From Desulfotignum sp. (GTDB lineage Bacteria > Desulfobacterota > Desulfobacteria > Desulfobacterales > Desulfobacteraceae), in contig JAIPDL010000001.1 in the NCBI GenBank assembly GCA_021737695.1, forward strand, positions 62,001 through 126,000: 64,000 bases of DNA, in the 5' to 3' direction. The notes under the pieces were generated by a model. That model saw only the letters and a program-made list of their open reading frames with translations. It ran no database searches and was not told the DNA's origin. This document shows, piece by piece, positions 52,036 through 62,686 of the stretch. Each line of letters begins with the position of its first letter. Positions within the stretch are counted from its first letter, which is position 1. Made by a program: the position numbers and the translations under genes.

Positions 52036-55000
52036 ATGATATCCAATATTATTGATCACATGCTGTCCCCGGACAGCCCCCTTGTACTCACACGGCAACA
52101 CGGGTCCCACAAGGCCTGGCTGGCAGCCCGGATATTTAAACGTCTGAACCGGGATCTGCTGGTAGTATTGCCGGATCCGGGTCAGACAGACACATTTGTC
52201 AATGACTTACAATTTTTTCTGCCGGACCGGAAAAATGCCATTCTACATTTTCCCAGTCATGCCATTCTGCCATTCAAATCCCTGTCTCACCACCGGCAGA
52301 CATCTTTGCGCCGGATGGCGGTATTGTCCAAATTGTCAGCGCCCCGGACCGGTCCATATCTGGTGGTGACCAGTATTGACACGCTGCGGTGCAAACTGAT
52401 GCCTAAAACCCGATTGGACCAATATGCCGAACTGGTGATGGCCAATGAGGAGACGGACCGGGATGCCTTGGTCCACCGGCTGGAGGCCGGCGGATATCAT
52501 CGGGTGTCTCTGGTGGAAGACCCCGGAGAATATGCAGTGCGGGGCGGTATACTGGACCTGTTTGTTCCTGGGATGCCCCGGCCGGTCCGCATGGAATTTT
52601 TCGGAGACCTGGTGGAGTCCATCCGCAGTTTTTCTCCGTATACCCAGCGGGGAATCAAAGAATTGTCTGAAGTGATCGTGATCCCGGCCACTGAAGCCAT
52701 ATTGCTGGATCAAGACCAGCCCCATGTGCTGGCACGGCTCAGGTCACACGCCAAAGCCGCCGGCCTGGACGATGCCAAAATCCGGGAATATGTCACCCAG
52801 ATTCGTCAGACCGGCCGGTTTGCCGGGATCGAAACCATGCTTTCGATGGTGTATGATACCCTGGATGATACGTTTGATTATTTGTCGGACGGTTTTTGCG
52901 TGATCTGGGATTCTTCGGAAAATCTGGCGGAAAAAGCCGTGGATTATGAAAACAGGGCCCGGCAAAATTTTCAGACTTTGACGGCGGAAAAACGCCTGGG
53001 AGGAGATCCGGATCAATGCCTGGTGCCGTTTGACCAGGTGGCGGAAAGAATCGGCCAGACCCCGCATCTGACGTTTGATGATCTTGCCTTGAACCGGACC
53101 CGGAGAGGTAAAGCCGTATTTTCGTTTCACCCGGAAACCATTGACATTCTGCCGGGAACGTTGGGGATGAAACATCGGTCGGACACTCCGTTGAAGCCCC
53201 TGGTGGACTGGATCGATTCCCGGGTGACTGCCGGCAGCAAAATCGTGTGCGTGCTGCATCAGGATGCCCAGGTTCAGCGACTGATCTCGCTGCTGGCACC
53301 TTATGGCCTGACACCGGCCCCGCTGAAAACCATTCAGGAAGCAGAATCCCGGGCTGCCGGGCTGTATTTTGTGGTGGGGACCTTATCCACCGGATTTGTG
53401 TTGACAGACCATCACCTGGTGCTGATCACGGAAGAGGAGATTTTCGGCAAAAAACGCGTGCGGCGGGTCATGCGGTCCTCCCGGGACCTGAAAACCGAAA
53501 TGATCGCTCCGGAAGAGCTGGAAAACGGGGATATTGTGGTGCATGCCGAGCACGGAGTCGGGCGGTATGACGGTCTGGTCAATCTGGATGTGGGAAAAAT
53601 TTCCCAGGATTTCATCAAGATCGTGTACCAGGATGAAGACACCTTGTACCTGCCGGTGGACCGAATGGAGATGATCGGCAAATATATCGGTGTGGATGGT
53701 CACAAACCGGTGCTGGACAAAATCGGTTCCAAAGCCTGGATCAAATCCAAGGCCAAAGCCAGAAAAGAAGTTGAAAAGATGGCGGCGGACCTGCTGGATC
53801 TGTATGCAAAACGAAAGATCAACAAAGGATTTTCCTTTAGTCAACCGGACAATTATTACCAGGATTTTGAAACCACGTTTCCCTATGAGGAAACCAGAGA
53901 CCAGCTCAAAGCCATTGATGAGGTGCATCTGGATATGGAGTCGGATACGCCCATGGACCGGCTGGTGTGCGGCGATGTGGGATACGGCAAAACCGAGGTG
54001 GCGATCCGGGCCGCATTCAAGGCGGTCAATGACGGAAAACAGGTGGCGATGGTGGTCCCCACCACCATTCTGGCGGAACAGCACCTGGCCACATTCCGGG
54101 AACGGTTCAAGAATTATCCCGTGAATATTGCCGGGCTGTCCCGGTTCAGATCCCGCAAAGATCAAACCCAGATTCTGGAACAGATGTCAGACGGCCGGAT
54201 GGATATTGTCATCGGCACCCATCGGCTCTTGCAGAAGGATGTATCATTCAAATCCCTGGGACTGCTGGTGATTGACGAGGAACAGCGTTTCGGGGTCCGG
54301 CACAAGGAGGTTTTGAAAAAGAAACGCAGCACCGTGGATGTGCTGGCTTTAAGTGCCACTCCCATTCCCAGGACCCTGCACCTGTCTTTGACCGGAATGC
54401 GGGATATCAGCGTGATCAAAACCCCGCCCGCAGACCGCCAGCCCATCATTTCCTACATCACCCCGTATGAAGAGGCCGTTGTCAAAGATGCCATCAACAA
54501 AGAGCTGGCCCGGGACGGCCAGGTATTTTTTGTTCATAACAATATCAAAACCATTTTCAAAGTAGCGGACAATCTGAAAAAACTGGTACCGGACGCCCGC
54601 ATCGGTGTGGCCCACGGCCGGTTGTCCGAAGCCGAACTGGAACGGGTCATGCTGGCATTTGTCAATATGGAGATTAACCTGCTGGTGTGCACCACCATTA
54701 TTGAATCCGGCCTGGATATTCCATCGGCCAACACCATGATCATCGACCGGGCCGAACGGTTCGGCCTGTCCCAGATCTATCAGCTGCGGGGCCGGATCGG
54801 AAGAGGGGATCATCAGGCCTATGCATACCTGTTTGTTTCCGATGAATCCCGGATCTCCAAAGATGCCAGAAAACGCCTGGCCGCGCTCATGGAATACCGG
54901 GATCTGGGATCCGGTTTTCAGATTGCCATGAAAGATTTACAGATCAGAGGCGCGGGCACGGCGTTGGGTGCATCCCAGTCCGGACATATTGCAGCGGTGG

Positions 55001-55515
55001 GATATGATCTGTTTTTAAAACTGCTGGACCAGGCGGTCCATGACCTGAAAGATGACACTCACCTGGAACCTCTGGATCCGGAAATCAATGCAGGCATTTC
55101 CATCGGATTTCCCGAAACATATATCGAATCCGTGTCCCAGCGCCTGACCCTGTATCGAAGACTGTCCCGGCTCACGTCTTTGTCAGAAATATCAGACATG
55201 AAAAAAGAACTGATGGATCGGTACGGCCCATTGCCCCGGCCTGCGGAAAACATGCTGTTAAAGATCATGTTCCGGGTATTGGCCATTCAGTGCGGTGTCC
55301 AGCGGCTGGATATCGATCCGTCGGCCCTGGTGCTGACTTTTTCTTTACCGCACCTGCCCATGCCTCTGCCGAATCTGCAGAAAAAATGGCAGCCAGTGGC
55401 ACGGTTCCAATGGATCAAAAAAGAGTGTGTTCAGTTTCATTTAGGTTTTAAACCCAACCAGACCGCCAAGGCCCTGGTTAAAACCAAACAGATCCTGTCC
55501 GCCATGACCCGATAG
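52036..55515 (+). CDS. mfd: Transcription-repair coupling factor
   Basis: Mfd removes stalled RNA polymerase at DNA damage and recruits UvrA. The N-terminal UvrB-like region begins with DSPLVLTRQHGSHKAW. The RNA-polymerase interaction (CarD-like) domain shows GDIVVHAEHGVGRYDGLV. The translocase has Walker A GDVGYGKTEV and Walker B VIDEEQRFG, with RGRIGRGDHQAYAYL as motif VI. The C-terminal TRCF domain follows. Length 1159 is standard. The 5' end lies 9 bases behind the PrkA-like gene, so it may be co-transcribed. Confidence 0.97.
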   Translation: MISNIIDHMLSPDSPLVLTRQHGSHKAWLAARIFKRLNRDLLVVLPDPGQTDTFVNDLQFFLPDRKNAILHFPSHAILPFKSLSHHRQTSLRRMAVLSKLSAPRTGPYLVVTSIDTLRCKLMPKTRLDQYAELVMANEETDRDALVHRLEAGGYHRVSLVEDPGEYAVRGGILDLFVPGMPRPVRMEFFGDLVESIRSFSPYTQRGIKELSEVIVIPATEAILLDQDQPHVLARLRSHAKAAGLDDAKIREYVTQIRQTGRFAGIETMLSMVYDTLDDTFDYLSDGFCVIWDSSENLAEKAVDYENRARQNFQTLTAEKRLGGDPDQCLVPFDQVAERIGQTPHLTFDDLALNRTRRGKAVFSFHPETIDILPGTLGMKHRSDTPLKPLVDWIDSRVTAGSKIVCVLHQDAQVQRLISLLAPYGLTPAPLKTIQEAESRAAGLYFVVGTLSTGFVLTDHHLVLITEEEIFGKKRVRRVMRSSRDLKTEMIAPEELENGDIVVHAEHGVGRYDGLVNLDVGKISQDFIKIVYQDEDTLYLPVDRMEMIGKYIGVDGHKPVLDKIGSKAWIKSKAKARKEVEKMAADLLDLYAKRKINKGFSFSQPDNYYQDFETTFPYEETRDQLKAIDEVHLDMESDTPMDRLVCGDVGYGKTEVAIRAAFKAVNDGKQVAMVVPTTILAEQHLATFRERFKNYPVNIAGLSRFRSRKDQTQILEQMSDGRMDIVIGTHRLLQKDVSFKSLGLLVIDEEQRFGVRHKEVLKKKRSTVDVLALSATPIPRTLHLSLTGMRDISVIKTPPADRQPIISYITPYEEAVVKDAINKELARDGQVFFVHNNIKTIFKVADNLKKLVPDARIGVAHGRLSEAELERVMLAFVNMEINLLVCTTIIESGLDIPSANTMIIDRAERFGLSQIYQLRGRIGRGDHQAYAYLFVSDESRISKDARKRLAALMEYRDLGSGFQIAMKDLQIRGAGTALGASQSGHIAAVGYDLFLKLLDQAVHDLKDDTHLEPLDPEINAGISIGFPETYIESVSQRLTLYRRLSRLTSLSEISDMKKELMDRYGPLPRPAENMLLKIMFRVLAIQCGVQRLDIDPSALVLTFSLPHLPMPLPNLQKKWQPVARFQWIKKECVQFHLGFKPNQTAKALVKTKQILSAMTR

Positions 55516-55576
55516 TTTTCAAGCCAATCTGTCAGTGAGCAGATGCGGGAGTTTTCTGGATCTGGAAAGGAACATC

Positions 55577-57226
55577 ATGATATTTTTACAGATACCGGAT
55601 ATTCAACGGTTTGAACGTTTGGCGTTCAGGAAGAAAAATGTGCTTGGACTGCTGCTGACGTTCAGCCGGCGTTTGTTCAACGCACGCCAGGCCGGATTGT
55701 TGTACGGCACCAATCATACCGGGGAACGGTTTTTACCTCCCCGGCAATGGGACCGGGGCGTGGTGCATCAGATCACCGGTCAGGGATTGTCCGGGTTCGG
55801 CCTTAAATGGGTGGGTCCCACCCTGCTTCGCTGGTTCAATATTTCTCCCATCTGGCTGTACAAAAGAGATGCCCAGGGCCGGCGGGTACCGACGGACGGG
55901 GTGATTGCCAATGTTATCCGCAAACACAGTGAATACTATGCCAGCGGCATCAAAATGCTGTTCACAGACCATATCCCCCGGAAAAAAATGACAGATCATC
56001 CCTTTCGGGAGCATATGACAGTGACTGCATATGATGGCCAGCGGTTTGAGGTGCTGCAGGACATGCAGGTGAATATGAATATTATTCACTGGTTCAAACC
56101 GGATAATTTTATCTCCGTGTACATCCCCGACTATGGGGCCATTGTGCTCAACACCGTGGAACCGCAGCTGTTTGAAAAAACAGGGGATGACCCGGTCTCT
56201 TACCCCCAGGAATTGAAAAACCGGCTGGGTCAGTTGATTTCAGCCATAGAAATTGCATCCATTGCCCATCTTGGCCAGGCCAAAGGCCGCAGGGCCGCCA
56301 GAATCATCTGGCGCAAGGAAAGAAACCTGAGAAAAACGTTTCTGGAAATGAATGAAAAAGCAAAGAAAATGGATGCACTAAACAAGCATCTGCAGTCGGT
56401 GGGCGCGGTCACGGAAGACCAGCTGAACATGGCACCGGTGATCGAACCCAACGGGGTGTTCGCGTTCATGGACATGGTGTCTTCCAGCCGGATGCGTAAC
56501 CGCCTGTCTCCCAAAGATTTTTTTCTGGTACTCAACCTGTGCCATGAAATCACGGCGGACACAGCTGCGGCATACGGGTGCCGGGTGGATAATTTTATCG
56601 GGGATGCCGTGTTTCTGGAAAGTATCCCATTGTTCGATCCGCCGGACCGGGGCGTTCCCTCCAGTCTGTCGGAGCGGGTCATGATCATGACCCTGGTCCT
56701 CACGGCCGTTCTCACCCAGATCCGGCCCTTGACTCAAGGCGCGCACCCCATGGATCCGGATAGAGCGGTGGCCAATTTGGTGAATACCCACGGCATTTCC
56801 ATCGCATTCCGGGCCGGCTTGTCCTTTGGATCCGCCCTGATAGGTCCTTTGGGCAGCCGGGAACGGCGGATTGTCACCGGCATCGGCAAACCGGTCAACA
56901 TTGCCGCCCGCCTGGAAAGTTCAGGTCAACAAAACGGGATTCACATCGAAAAAAAACTGCTGGAGATCCTTGAAAATGCCACGGTTTGTCCAGGCACTCC
57001 GGTATTGTGGCAACTGGCGGTATCCAATGCCGCTTCCCCGCCCCAACCCAATACCCCGTTTCTTGAATATCTCGCAGACCGCTTCCACCTGGCACGGCCT
57101 GTGATTCGAAAAATGCCCCTGATTTCATACAAAGACTTTCTCAGTGACGACACCTACCTGATCTGCTGTGATCCGGCCGGTGATGATCCGAATATGGAAA
57201 AAAATGATGTCTGTGCCGGTATTTAA
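55577..57226 (+). CDS. Adenylate/guanylate cyclase (class III) with unknown N-terminal domain
   Basis: The C-terminal ~270 residues form a class III nucleotidyl cyclase domain. The two metal-binding aspartates are present: Asp299 (FAFMDMVSSS) and Asp343 (FIGDAVFL), and the GISIAFRAGLSFGSALIGPLG and GKPVNIAARLE motifs complete the site. The N-terminal ~290 residues resemble no sensor domain I know and include a predicted long helix (RRAARIIWRKERNLRKTFLE). No membrane segment is clear. Start ATG 55577 has AAAGGAAC before it; an upstream GTG/ATG frame extension is less likely. Confidence 0.87.
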   Translation: MIFLQIPDIQRFERLAFRKKNVLGLLLTFSRRLFNARQAGLLYGTNHTGERFLPPRQWDRGVVHQITGQGLSGFGLKWVGPTLLRWFNISPIWLYKRDAQGRRVPTDGVIANVIRKHSEYYASGIKMLFTDHIPRKKMTDHPFREHMTVTAYDGQRFEVLQDMQVNMNIIHWFKPDNFISVYIPDYGAIVLNTVEPQLFEKTGDDPVSYPQELKNRLGQLISAIEIASIAHLGQAKGRRAARIIWRKERNLRKTFLEMNEKAKKMDALNKHLQSVGAVTEDQLNMAPVIEPNGVFAFMDMVSSSRMRNRLSPKDFFLVLNLCHEITADTAAAYGCRVDNFIGDAVFLESIPLFDPPDRGVPSSLSERVMIMTLVLTAVLTQIRPLTQGAHPMDPDRAVANLVNTHGISIAFRAGLSFGSALIGPLGSRERRIVTGIGKPVNIAARLESSGQQNGIHIEKKLLEILENATVCPGTPVLWQLAVSNAASPPQPNTPFLEYLADRFHLARPVIRKMPLISYKDFLSDDTYLICCDPAGDDPNMEKNDVCAGI

Positions 57227-57249
57227 ACATCATGGGACATTGATTTTTT

Positions 57250-58083
57250 TTAAAAATTTTTTGAATGGTTGGCCAAAGCGGCCATGAGGGTGCGGGTGTG
57301 CGAGCCGGGCCTGCCGTTTCCAATGGGGGTATCATCAATCCGGACCACCGGAACCACGCCTTTGTTGGTGCCGGTGATGAACACCTCGTCCGCAGTGAGC
57401 AGTGTTTCCAAGGGGATGGAAGATTCCGATACCTTAAACCGGTCTCTGGCCAAAGACAGGATCACTTTCCGGGTAATACCTTTAAGGATACCGTCTGCCG
57501 GCGGGGTGACCAGGGTGTTGCCGAAAAACGCAAACAGATTGCTGGTAGTGCATTCCAGGGCATTTTTGTGTCTGTCGATGTAAATCACTTCCATGGCCCC
57601 GGCGGCTTTGGCCCGGGTCATTGCCATGGTGGCCGGGAGATAGGCTGTGACCTTGGCACCGGCCAAAGGCCGTTCCTGGACCAGAGTGATCACTTTGACC
57701 CCCTGGGTGTACCACGTTTCCGGCAGTTTATTGATGGGGGTGACCATGACGATCAGCCGGGGGCGGCCGGTGGGTGTCAGAAAATCGGGGCTGGTGCCGC
57801 CGGTGATGACAATGCGTATGTTGGCTTCATCCAGGCCTGTATTTTTTTCCAGGGTTTGTAATACGATCTGTTTGATATTTTTGGCGGTCCAGGGCAGATT
57901 CAGTCCGATTTTTATTCCGGAATCCATGAGCCGGTCAATATGCGCATCCACAAAAAAGGGCCTGCCGTGAAAAGTGCGCATGATATCACAGATACCGATG
58001 CCCCGGAGAATGGCCAGATCATCCACCGGGATCATTGCTTCATGGGCGGGGACAAATGCCCCATCCACATAATAAACGGTCAT
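57250..58083 (-). CDS. Class IV aminotransferase (branched-chain/D-amino-acid type)
   Basis: A PLP enzyme of fold type IV, 277 residues. Lys144 in GAKVTAYLPATMAMTRAKAA is the Schiff-base residue and Glu177 (ALECTTSNLFAFFG) the PLP N1 partner. The family includes branched-chain aminotransferase, D-alanine transaminase and ADC lyase, and the substrate cannot be told safely. No ilv or pab neighbour helps. An AAGGAGA ribosome binding site precedes the ATG. The gene is convergent with the cyclase gene and divergent from the EI24-like gene. Confidence 0.87.
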   Translation of the reverse strand: MTVYYVDGAFVPAHEAMIPVDDLAILRGIGICDIMRTFHGRPFFVDAHIDRLMDSGIKIGLNLPWTAKNIKQIVLQTLEKNTGLDEANIRIVITGGTSPDFLTPTGRPRLIVMVTPINKLPETWYTQGVKVITLVQERPLAGAKVTAYLPATMAMTRAKAAGAMEVIYIDRHKNALECTTSNLFAFFGNTLVTPPADGILKGITRKVILSLARDRFKVSESSIPLETLLTADEVFITGTNKGVVPVVRIDDTPIGNGRPGSHTRTLMAALANHSKNF

Positions 58084-58184
58084 GGAAAAAAATCTCCTTG
58101 TATTTGGTGATGTGTGTTTTTATAGTACACGTTCAATGTGATTCATAAATTAAGACTTATTATTGCGGGATGCAAGGAACACGG

Positions 58185-58910
58185 ATGGATTTTTTTCGAG
58201 GCATTCAATACAATATTCAGGGGTTGACGCTGTCATTACGTCATCCACAACTGCTGTGGCTCGGGCTGTTGCGGTTTGCCGTCATCCTGATTTTGACGGT
58301 GTTGTTCTCAGGAATGATTTTATTGAATCATGACGTGATCATGTCTAAAATCTGGACTCTGCCGGACAGCGGGGGGTTGGTCTATGTCTGGCACCTGGTG
58401 TCCTGGCTGCTGTCCCTGGTACTGGCCGCCCTGAGTGTGGTGGTGGCCTATCTGGTGGCTCAGGTGTGTTTCAATGTATTCATCATGGATTACATGTCCC
58501 GGGTCACGGAAAAAATTGTTCTGGGAAAAGAGATCTCCTATGCTGACGGTTCCTGGATCAAGCTGGCGGGGTATTTGATTTTTCAGGAAATTCCCCGGGC
58601 CGTCATACCCATGATCATCACCATTGTCATCATGGTGGCAGGCTTTTTAACCCCCCTGGGGCCGGTGATTTTCTTTTTGTCGGCCATCACCGCCGGGGTG
58701 TTTCTGGCCTGGGACAATACCGACCTGGTCCCGGCCAGGCAGATGCGTCCGTTCAGGGATCGATTCGGGTTTCTGCGGCAGAACTTAGGCTTTCATATCG
58801 GGTTCGGTCTGCTGCTGATCGTTCCATGGTTCAATATTCTGACACTCTCATTTGCCCCGGTAGGGGCCACATTGTATCACATTCACAAACTTGAAAAGGA
58901 ATTGAAATGA
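58185..58910 (+). CDS. EI24 domain membrane protein (CysZ-like fold)
   Basis: A 241-residue integral membrane protein with four to six hydrophobic segments. [27 protein letters not shown] is read as the interface helix plus first span, and the [22 protein letters not shown] region is typical of EI24/CysZ-type proteins, some of which move sulfate. ATG 58185 has AAGGAA about 7 bases before it and is favoured over ATG 58170. The stop overlaps the next start (ATGA), so it is translationally coupled to the epimerase. Confidence 0.78.
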   Translation: MDFFRGIQYNIQGLTLSLRHPQLLWLGLLRFAVILILTVLFSGMILLNHDVIMSKIWTLPDSGGLVYVWHLVSWLLSLVLAALSVVVAYLVAQVCFNVFIMDYMSRVTEKIVLGKEISYADGSWIKLAGYLIFQEIPRAVIPMIITIVIMVAGFLTPLGPVIFFLSAITAGVFLAWDNTDLVPARQMRPFRDRFGFLRQNLGFHIGFGLLLIVPWFNILTLSFAPVGATLYHIHKLEKELK

Positions 58911-59914
58911 ACGTTCTTGTCACCGGCGCTGCCGGATTTATCGGCTACAGCCTGAGTGCACGCCTGCTGGAGTCAGGGCATACGGTTTACGGCATTGACA
59001 ATCTCAATGATTATTATGATGTAACCCTGAAGCAGGCCCGACTGGCCCGGCTGGAGAAAAAGCCAGGCTTTGTGTTTCAGAAACTGGACCTGGCAGACCG
59101 CCAGAATATGGCGGCTTTGTTTGCGTCCCACGCGTTTGATTGTGTGGTGAATCTGGCGGCCCAGGCCGGGGTGCGCCACAGCATTGAAAATCCAGCCACG
59201 TATGTGGACAGCAACCTGACAGGATTTGCAAATGTTCTGGAAGGATGCCGCCACAGCAAGGTGAAACACCTGGTGTATGCGTCCTCATCATCGGTGTATG
59301 GTTTAAATACCCATATGCCGTTTTCCGTGCACCAGAACGTGGATCATCCCATCAGCCTGTATGCCGCTTCCAAAAAAGCCAACGAACTCATGGCCCACAC
59401 CTATAGTTATCTGTATGATCTGCCGACAACCGGGCTGCGGTTTTTCACGGTGTACGGCCCCTGGGGCCGGCCGGACATGGCATTGTTCCTGTTTACCAGG
59501 GCGATTTTGGAAAACGAGCCCATCAAAGTGTTCAACCACGGGAAAATGCAGCGGGATTTCACCTATATCGATGATATTGTGGAAGGGGTGATCCGGGTCA
59601 TGAACCGGATTCCGGAAGCAGACCCGGAATGGTCTTCGGACCGGCCGGATCCGTCATCAAGCTGCGCACCTTACCGGTTGTACAATATCGGAAACAACCA
59701 GCCCGTGGCGCTGATGGATTTTGTCAAAGCCATTGAAACCGCGTTAGGCAAAAAAGCCCAAATAGAGTATCTGCCGCTTCAGCCTGGAGATGTGCCGGCC
59801 ACCTATGCCGATGTGAGCGATCTGATGGCTGATACCGGATTCAAACCATCCACGCCTGTGCCCCAGGGGATTCAACAGTTTGTGGACTGGTACCTGGCTT
59901 ATTACAGCCACTAG
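58907..59914 (+). CDS. NAD-dependent epimerase, UDP-glucuronate 4-epimerase type
   Basis: An extended short-chain dehydrogenase of 335 residues: NAD-binding GAAGFIGYS near the N-terminus, the catalytic SSSVYG and YAASKKANE (Tyr-x3-Lys), and the signature [17 protein letters not shown] of CapI/UDP-GlcA 4-epimerases. It would supply UDP-galacturonate for a capsule or exopolysaccharide. A polysaccharide chain-length gene lies about 2.8 kb downstream on the same strand. It ends 3 bases from the convergent pepN stop. Confidence 0.92.
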   Translation: MNVLVTGAAGFIGYSLSARLLESGHTVYGIDNLNDYYDVTLKQARLARLEKKPGFVFQKLDLADRQNMAALFASHAFDCVVNLAAQAGVRHSIENPATYVDSNLTGFANVLEGCRHSKVKHLVYASSSSVYGLNTHMPFSVHQNVDHPISLYAASKKANELMAHTYSYLYDLPTTGLRFFTVYGPWGRPDMALFLFTRAILENEPIKVFNHGKMQRDFTYIDDIVEGVIRVMNRIPEADPEWSSDRPDPSSSCAPYRLYNIGNNQPVALMDFVKAIETALGKKAQIEYLPLQPGDVPATYADVSDLMADTGFKPSTPVPQGIQQFVDWYLAYYSH

Positions 59915-59917
59915 CCG

Positions 59918-62530
59918 TCAGGCCAGAGCCCGGGACACGATCTCATACACATTGGTGGACAGGTTCGAAGCCGCTGCCAGGGTTTCAAGCGATTGTTTCA
60001 TCAAGACCCTGCGATCGGGATCATATTTTTTCCATTGATTGAAACATCTGGCCAGCCGGGCCGCGATCTGGTGGTTGATTGTGTCCAGTTCCAGGATTTT
60101 GTCCGTGATAAACGTATATCCGTTGCCGGTTTTTTCGTGGAAATGAACGGGATTGTTCATGGCAAACCCGTAAACCAGTGCCCGGACCCGGTTGGGATTG
60201 GTCAAGGTGAAATCCGGATGATTCACCAGATCAATTACAGACGTCAGGGTCCCGGGCAGGGGAGAAACCGCCTGAACCAGAAACCACTTGTCCATGACCA
60301 GCGGATCATGGGACCATTTATCATAAAACCGGGCCGCGCTTTTTCGTTTCAACTCAGGGGTGGTGGTGCAAAGTATTTTAAAACCGGCAAATTCATCGGT
60401 CATGTTTTCTGCCGCCAGAAATGCCTTCCATACAATGTCGTGGACAGATGCTGTGCCAAGGCTTGCCAGATAGGATATTGCCAGGTTTCTCAACCCTCTG
60501 TTCCCGATATCCTGGATGGAAAGGCTTCCGGGATCGGAGAGACCGCACTGGTCAATGGTTTTCAAAAACAAAGGGGTAAGCGTGGCGGCCAAGTGGGTTT
60601 TTAAATGCTGTCTGGCCTCATGGATGGCATCCACATCAATGCGGTCAAACAGATTTGCCAGTTCTGTTTCCTGGGGAATGGCCAGGGCTTTGGCCAGAAA
60701 TGCCCGGTCTGCTGACCGGTCTGACAAAGCGGTTTCAAATGCCTGGATCAGGTTCTGCGATACAATCAACGGCCGGTGCCGGGAGATGGCTGACACCAGG
60801 TGCCGGATCTCTTTGTTGAACAATGTCTGGGCCGCATCCCACCGGTTGAAGTCATCGGTGTCATGGGCCATGAGAAACGCCAGTTCTTCATCCGAAAAAT
60901 CAGTGGATATCTTGACCGGGGCGGAAAACTGCCGGAACACCGAGGGCAGGGTGCCGGAAGGCACGTTCTGAAACACCACAGTGTGTGTGTCCGCCGTCAT
61001 CTGGACCAATGCCTCTTGTTCTGGAATGATGTCTTTACCCTTAGGATCAATCAATCCCATGCGGATGGGGATATGCAACGGCTGTTTTTCAGTCTGATTT
61101 CTGTCGGGCGGTGTGTGCTGGGCAAAGGTCACTGACAGGGTCCGGGTGTCTGGGTCATAGGACCGGGTCACTGTCACTGTAGGCGTACCGGACTGGGTGT
61201 ACCATCGCTTGAACTGGGTCATGTCCATATGGCCGGCCTGAGCCATGACAGACAAAAAATCCTCGACCGTGACGGGCATGCCGTCAAACTGCTTGAAATA
61301 CAAGGCCATTCCCTGTTGAAACGCAGTTTCCCCCAGGAACTGATGGATCATACGGATCAGTTCCGCGCCTTTTTCATACACGGTCATGGTGTAGAAATTG
61401 TCCATTTTGATATAGGCGTCCGGCCGCACAGGGTGGGCCATGGGTCCGCTGTCTTCCGAAAACTGCAAGGATCGAAGTGTTTTGACATTGCTGATGCGCT
61501 CCACGGATCGGGAATTCAGATCCGAGGTGAATTCCTGATCTCTGAAAACGGTCAACCCTTCTTTCAGGCTGAGCTGGAACCAGTTTTTCAGGGTGACCCG
61601 GTTGCCTGTCCAGTTGTGAAAATATTCGTGTCCGATCACCCGCTGGATGTTCATGAAATCGTCATCCGTAGCCGTGGCCGGGTCTGCGAGCACATATTTG
61701 GCGTTGAAAATGTTCAACCCCTTGTTTTCCATGGCACCGGCATTAAAATCATTGATGGCCACAATCTGGTAAAGATCCAGGTCATATTCGAGATTGAACC
61801 GGTCCTCATCCCATTTGACGGCCTGTTTGAGGCAGGCCATGGCATGGTGGCACTTGTCGATATTTTCCGGCTCTGCAAAGATTTTCAAGGTGATCTGTTT
61901 TCCGGACCGGGTGATAAACGGCGATTCAATCCAGGACAGATTACCGGCCACCAGAGCGAACAGGTAGCACGGTTTTTTGAATGGATCCACCCATGTCACA
62001 AAATGCCGGTTATCCGGCAGATTCCCTGATTTCACGGGGTTGCCGTTGGATAACAGCACCGGGCATGCAGTTTTGTCCGCAATGATGGTACAGGTATACC
62101 GGGTCATGACATCGGGCCGGTCCGGAAACGGGGTGATGTTGCGGAACCCTTCGGCTTCGCACTGGGTGCAGTAAATACCGCTGGATTGATACAATCCCTC
62201 CAGCCGGGTGTTTTTCTCCGGACAAAGCAAAGTCCTGGTTTCCAAAGTAAACCGGTCCGGCACATCCGGTACAATGAACTGTTTTCCATCTGCCTGATAA
62301 TCTTGAGCAGGCAGGTCCCGGCCATTCAGTGTTACAGACAGAATCCGGAAATCCCCCATATCCATTTTCAGAACACAAGATTTTTTGGATTTGTCAGGGT
62401 TTTTAAAAAAGGTCAACGTTGAAGTCACCCGGGTCTCCTGGGGCCGGATATCAAAAACAAGGGTCACGCGGTCCACCAGAAAATCAGGCGGGGTATAATC
62501 TTTGAGTAATACAGAGGCAAGTGTTGTCAT
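59918..62530 (-). CDS. pepN: Aminopeptidase N (M1 family)
   Basis: A cytoplasmic zinc aminopeptidase of 870 residues that removes N-terminal residues from peptides. The exopeptidase motif GAMEN (265-269) and zinc site HEYFH (301-305) with Glu324 are intact. The layout and length match the enterobacterial PepN type. The predicted promoter lies so close to the ATG that the transcript would have almost no 5' leader, and no Shine-Dalgarno is visible. The gene is convergent with the epimerase gene. Confidence 0.95.
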   Translation of the reverse strand: MTTLASVLLKDYTPPDFLVDRVTLVFDIRPQETRVTSTLTFFKNPDKSKKSCVLKMDMGDFRILSVTLNGRDLPAQDYQADGKQFIVPDVPDRFTLETRTLLCPEKNTRLEGLYQSSGIYCTQCEAEGFRNITPFPDRPDVMTRYTCTIIADKTACPVLLSNGNPVKSGNLPDNRHFVTWVDPFKKPCYLFALVAGNLSWIESPFITRSGKQITLKIFAEPENIDKCHHAMACLKQAVKWDEDRFNLEYDLDLYQIVAINDFNAGAMENKGLNIFNAKYVLADPATATDDDFMNIQRVIGHEYFHNWTGNRVTLKNWFQLSLKEGLTVFRDQEFTSDLNSRSVERISNVKTLRSLQFSEDSGPMAHPVRPDAYIKMDNFYTMTVYEKGAELIRMIHQFLGETAFQQGMALYFKQFDGMPVTVEDFLSVMAQAGHMDMTQFKRWYTQSGTPTVTVTRSYDPDTRTLSVTFAQHTPPDRNQTEKQPLHIPIRMGLIDPKGKDIIPEQEALVQMTADTHTVVFQNVPSGTLPSVFRQFSAPVKISTDFSDEELAFLMAHDTDDFNRWDAAQTLFNKEIRHLVSAISRHRPLIVSQNLIQAFETALSDRSADRAFLAKALAIPQETELANLFDRIDVDAIHEARQHLKTHLAATLTPLFLKTIDQCGLSDPGSLSIQDIGNRGLRNLAISYLASLGTASVHDIVWKAFLAAENMTDEFAGFKILCTTTPELKRKSAARFYDKWSHDPLVMDKWFLVQAVSPLPGTLTSVIDLVNHPDFTLTNPNRVRALVYGFAMNNPVHFHEKTGNGYTFITDKILELDTINHQIAARLARCFNQWKKYDPDRRVLMKQSLETLAAASNLSTNVYEIVSRALA

Positions 62531-62538
62531 AATATGAC

Positions 62539-62567
62539 AGATTAATTGGAATAACAGCGCTTGTCAA
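62539..62567 (-). promoter_or_regulatory. Near-consensus pepN promoter
   Basis: On the minus strand TTGACA (62562-62567) and TAATCT (62539-62544) have a 17-base spacer. The -10 ends only 9 bases from the pepN ATG, so transcription would begin within a few bases of the start codon. Confidence 0.6.
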
Positions 62568-62592
62568 TATCTGGATCCCGGGTTCTTTGGGG

Positions 62593-62621
62593 TTGACAAA
62601 ACAGCCCGGCTAAGAAAGAAT
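62593..62621 (+). promoter_or_regulatory. Possible promoter of the chain-length gene
   Basis: TTGACA (62593-62598) and AAGAAT (62616-62621) with a 17-base spacer, about 65 bases before the chain-length gene. The -10 is a weak match. Confidence 0.4.
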
Positions 62622-62686
62622 GCGCGCATAAACAAATAGAATCGCGATACTCGTTTTTCAATTTTTTCAGCAGGTATGACAAGGTC

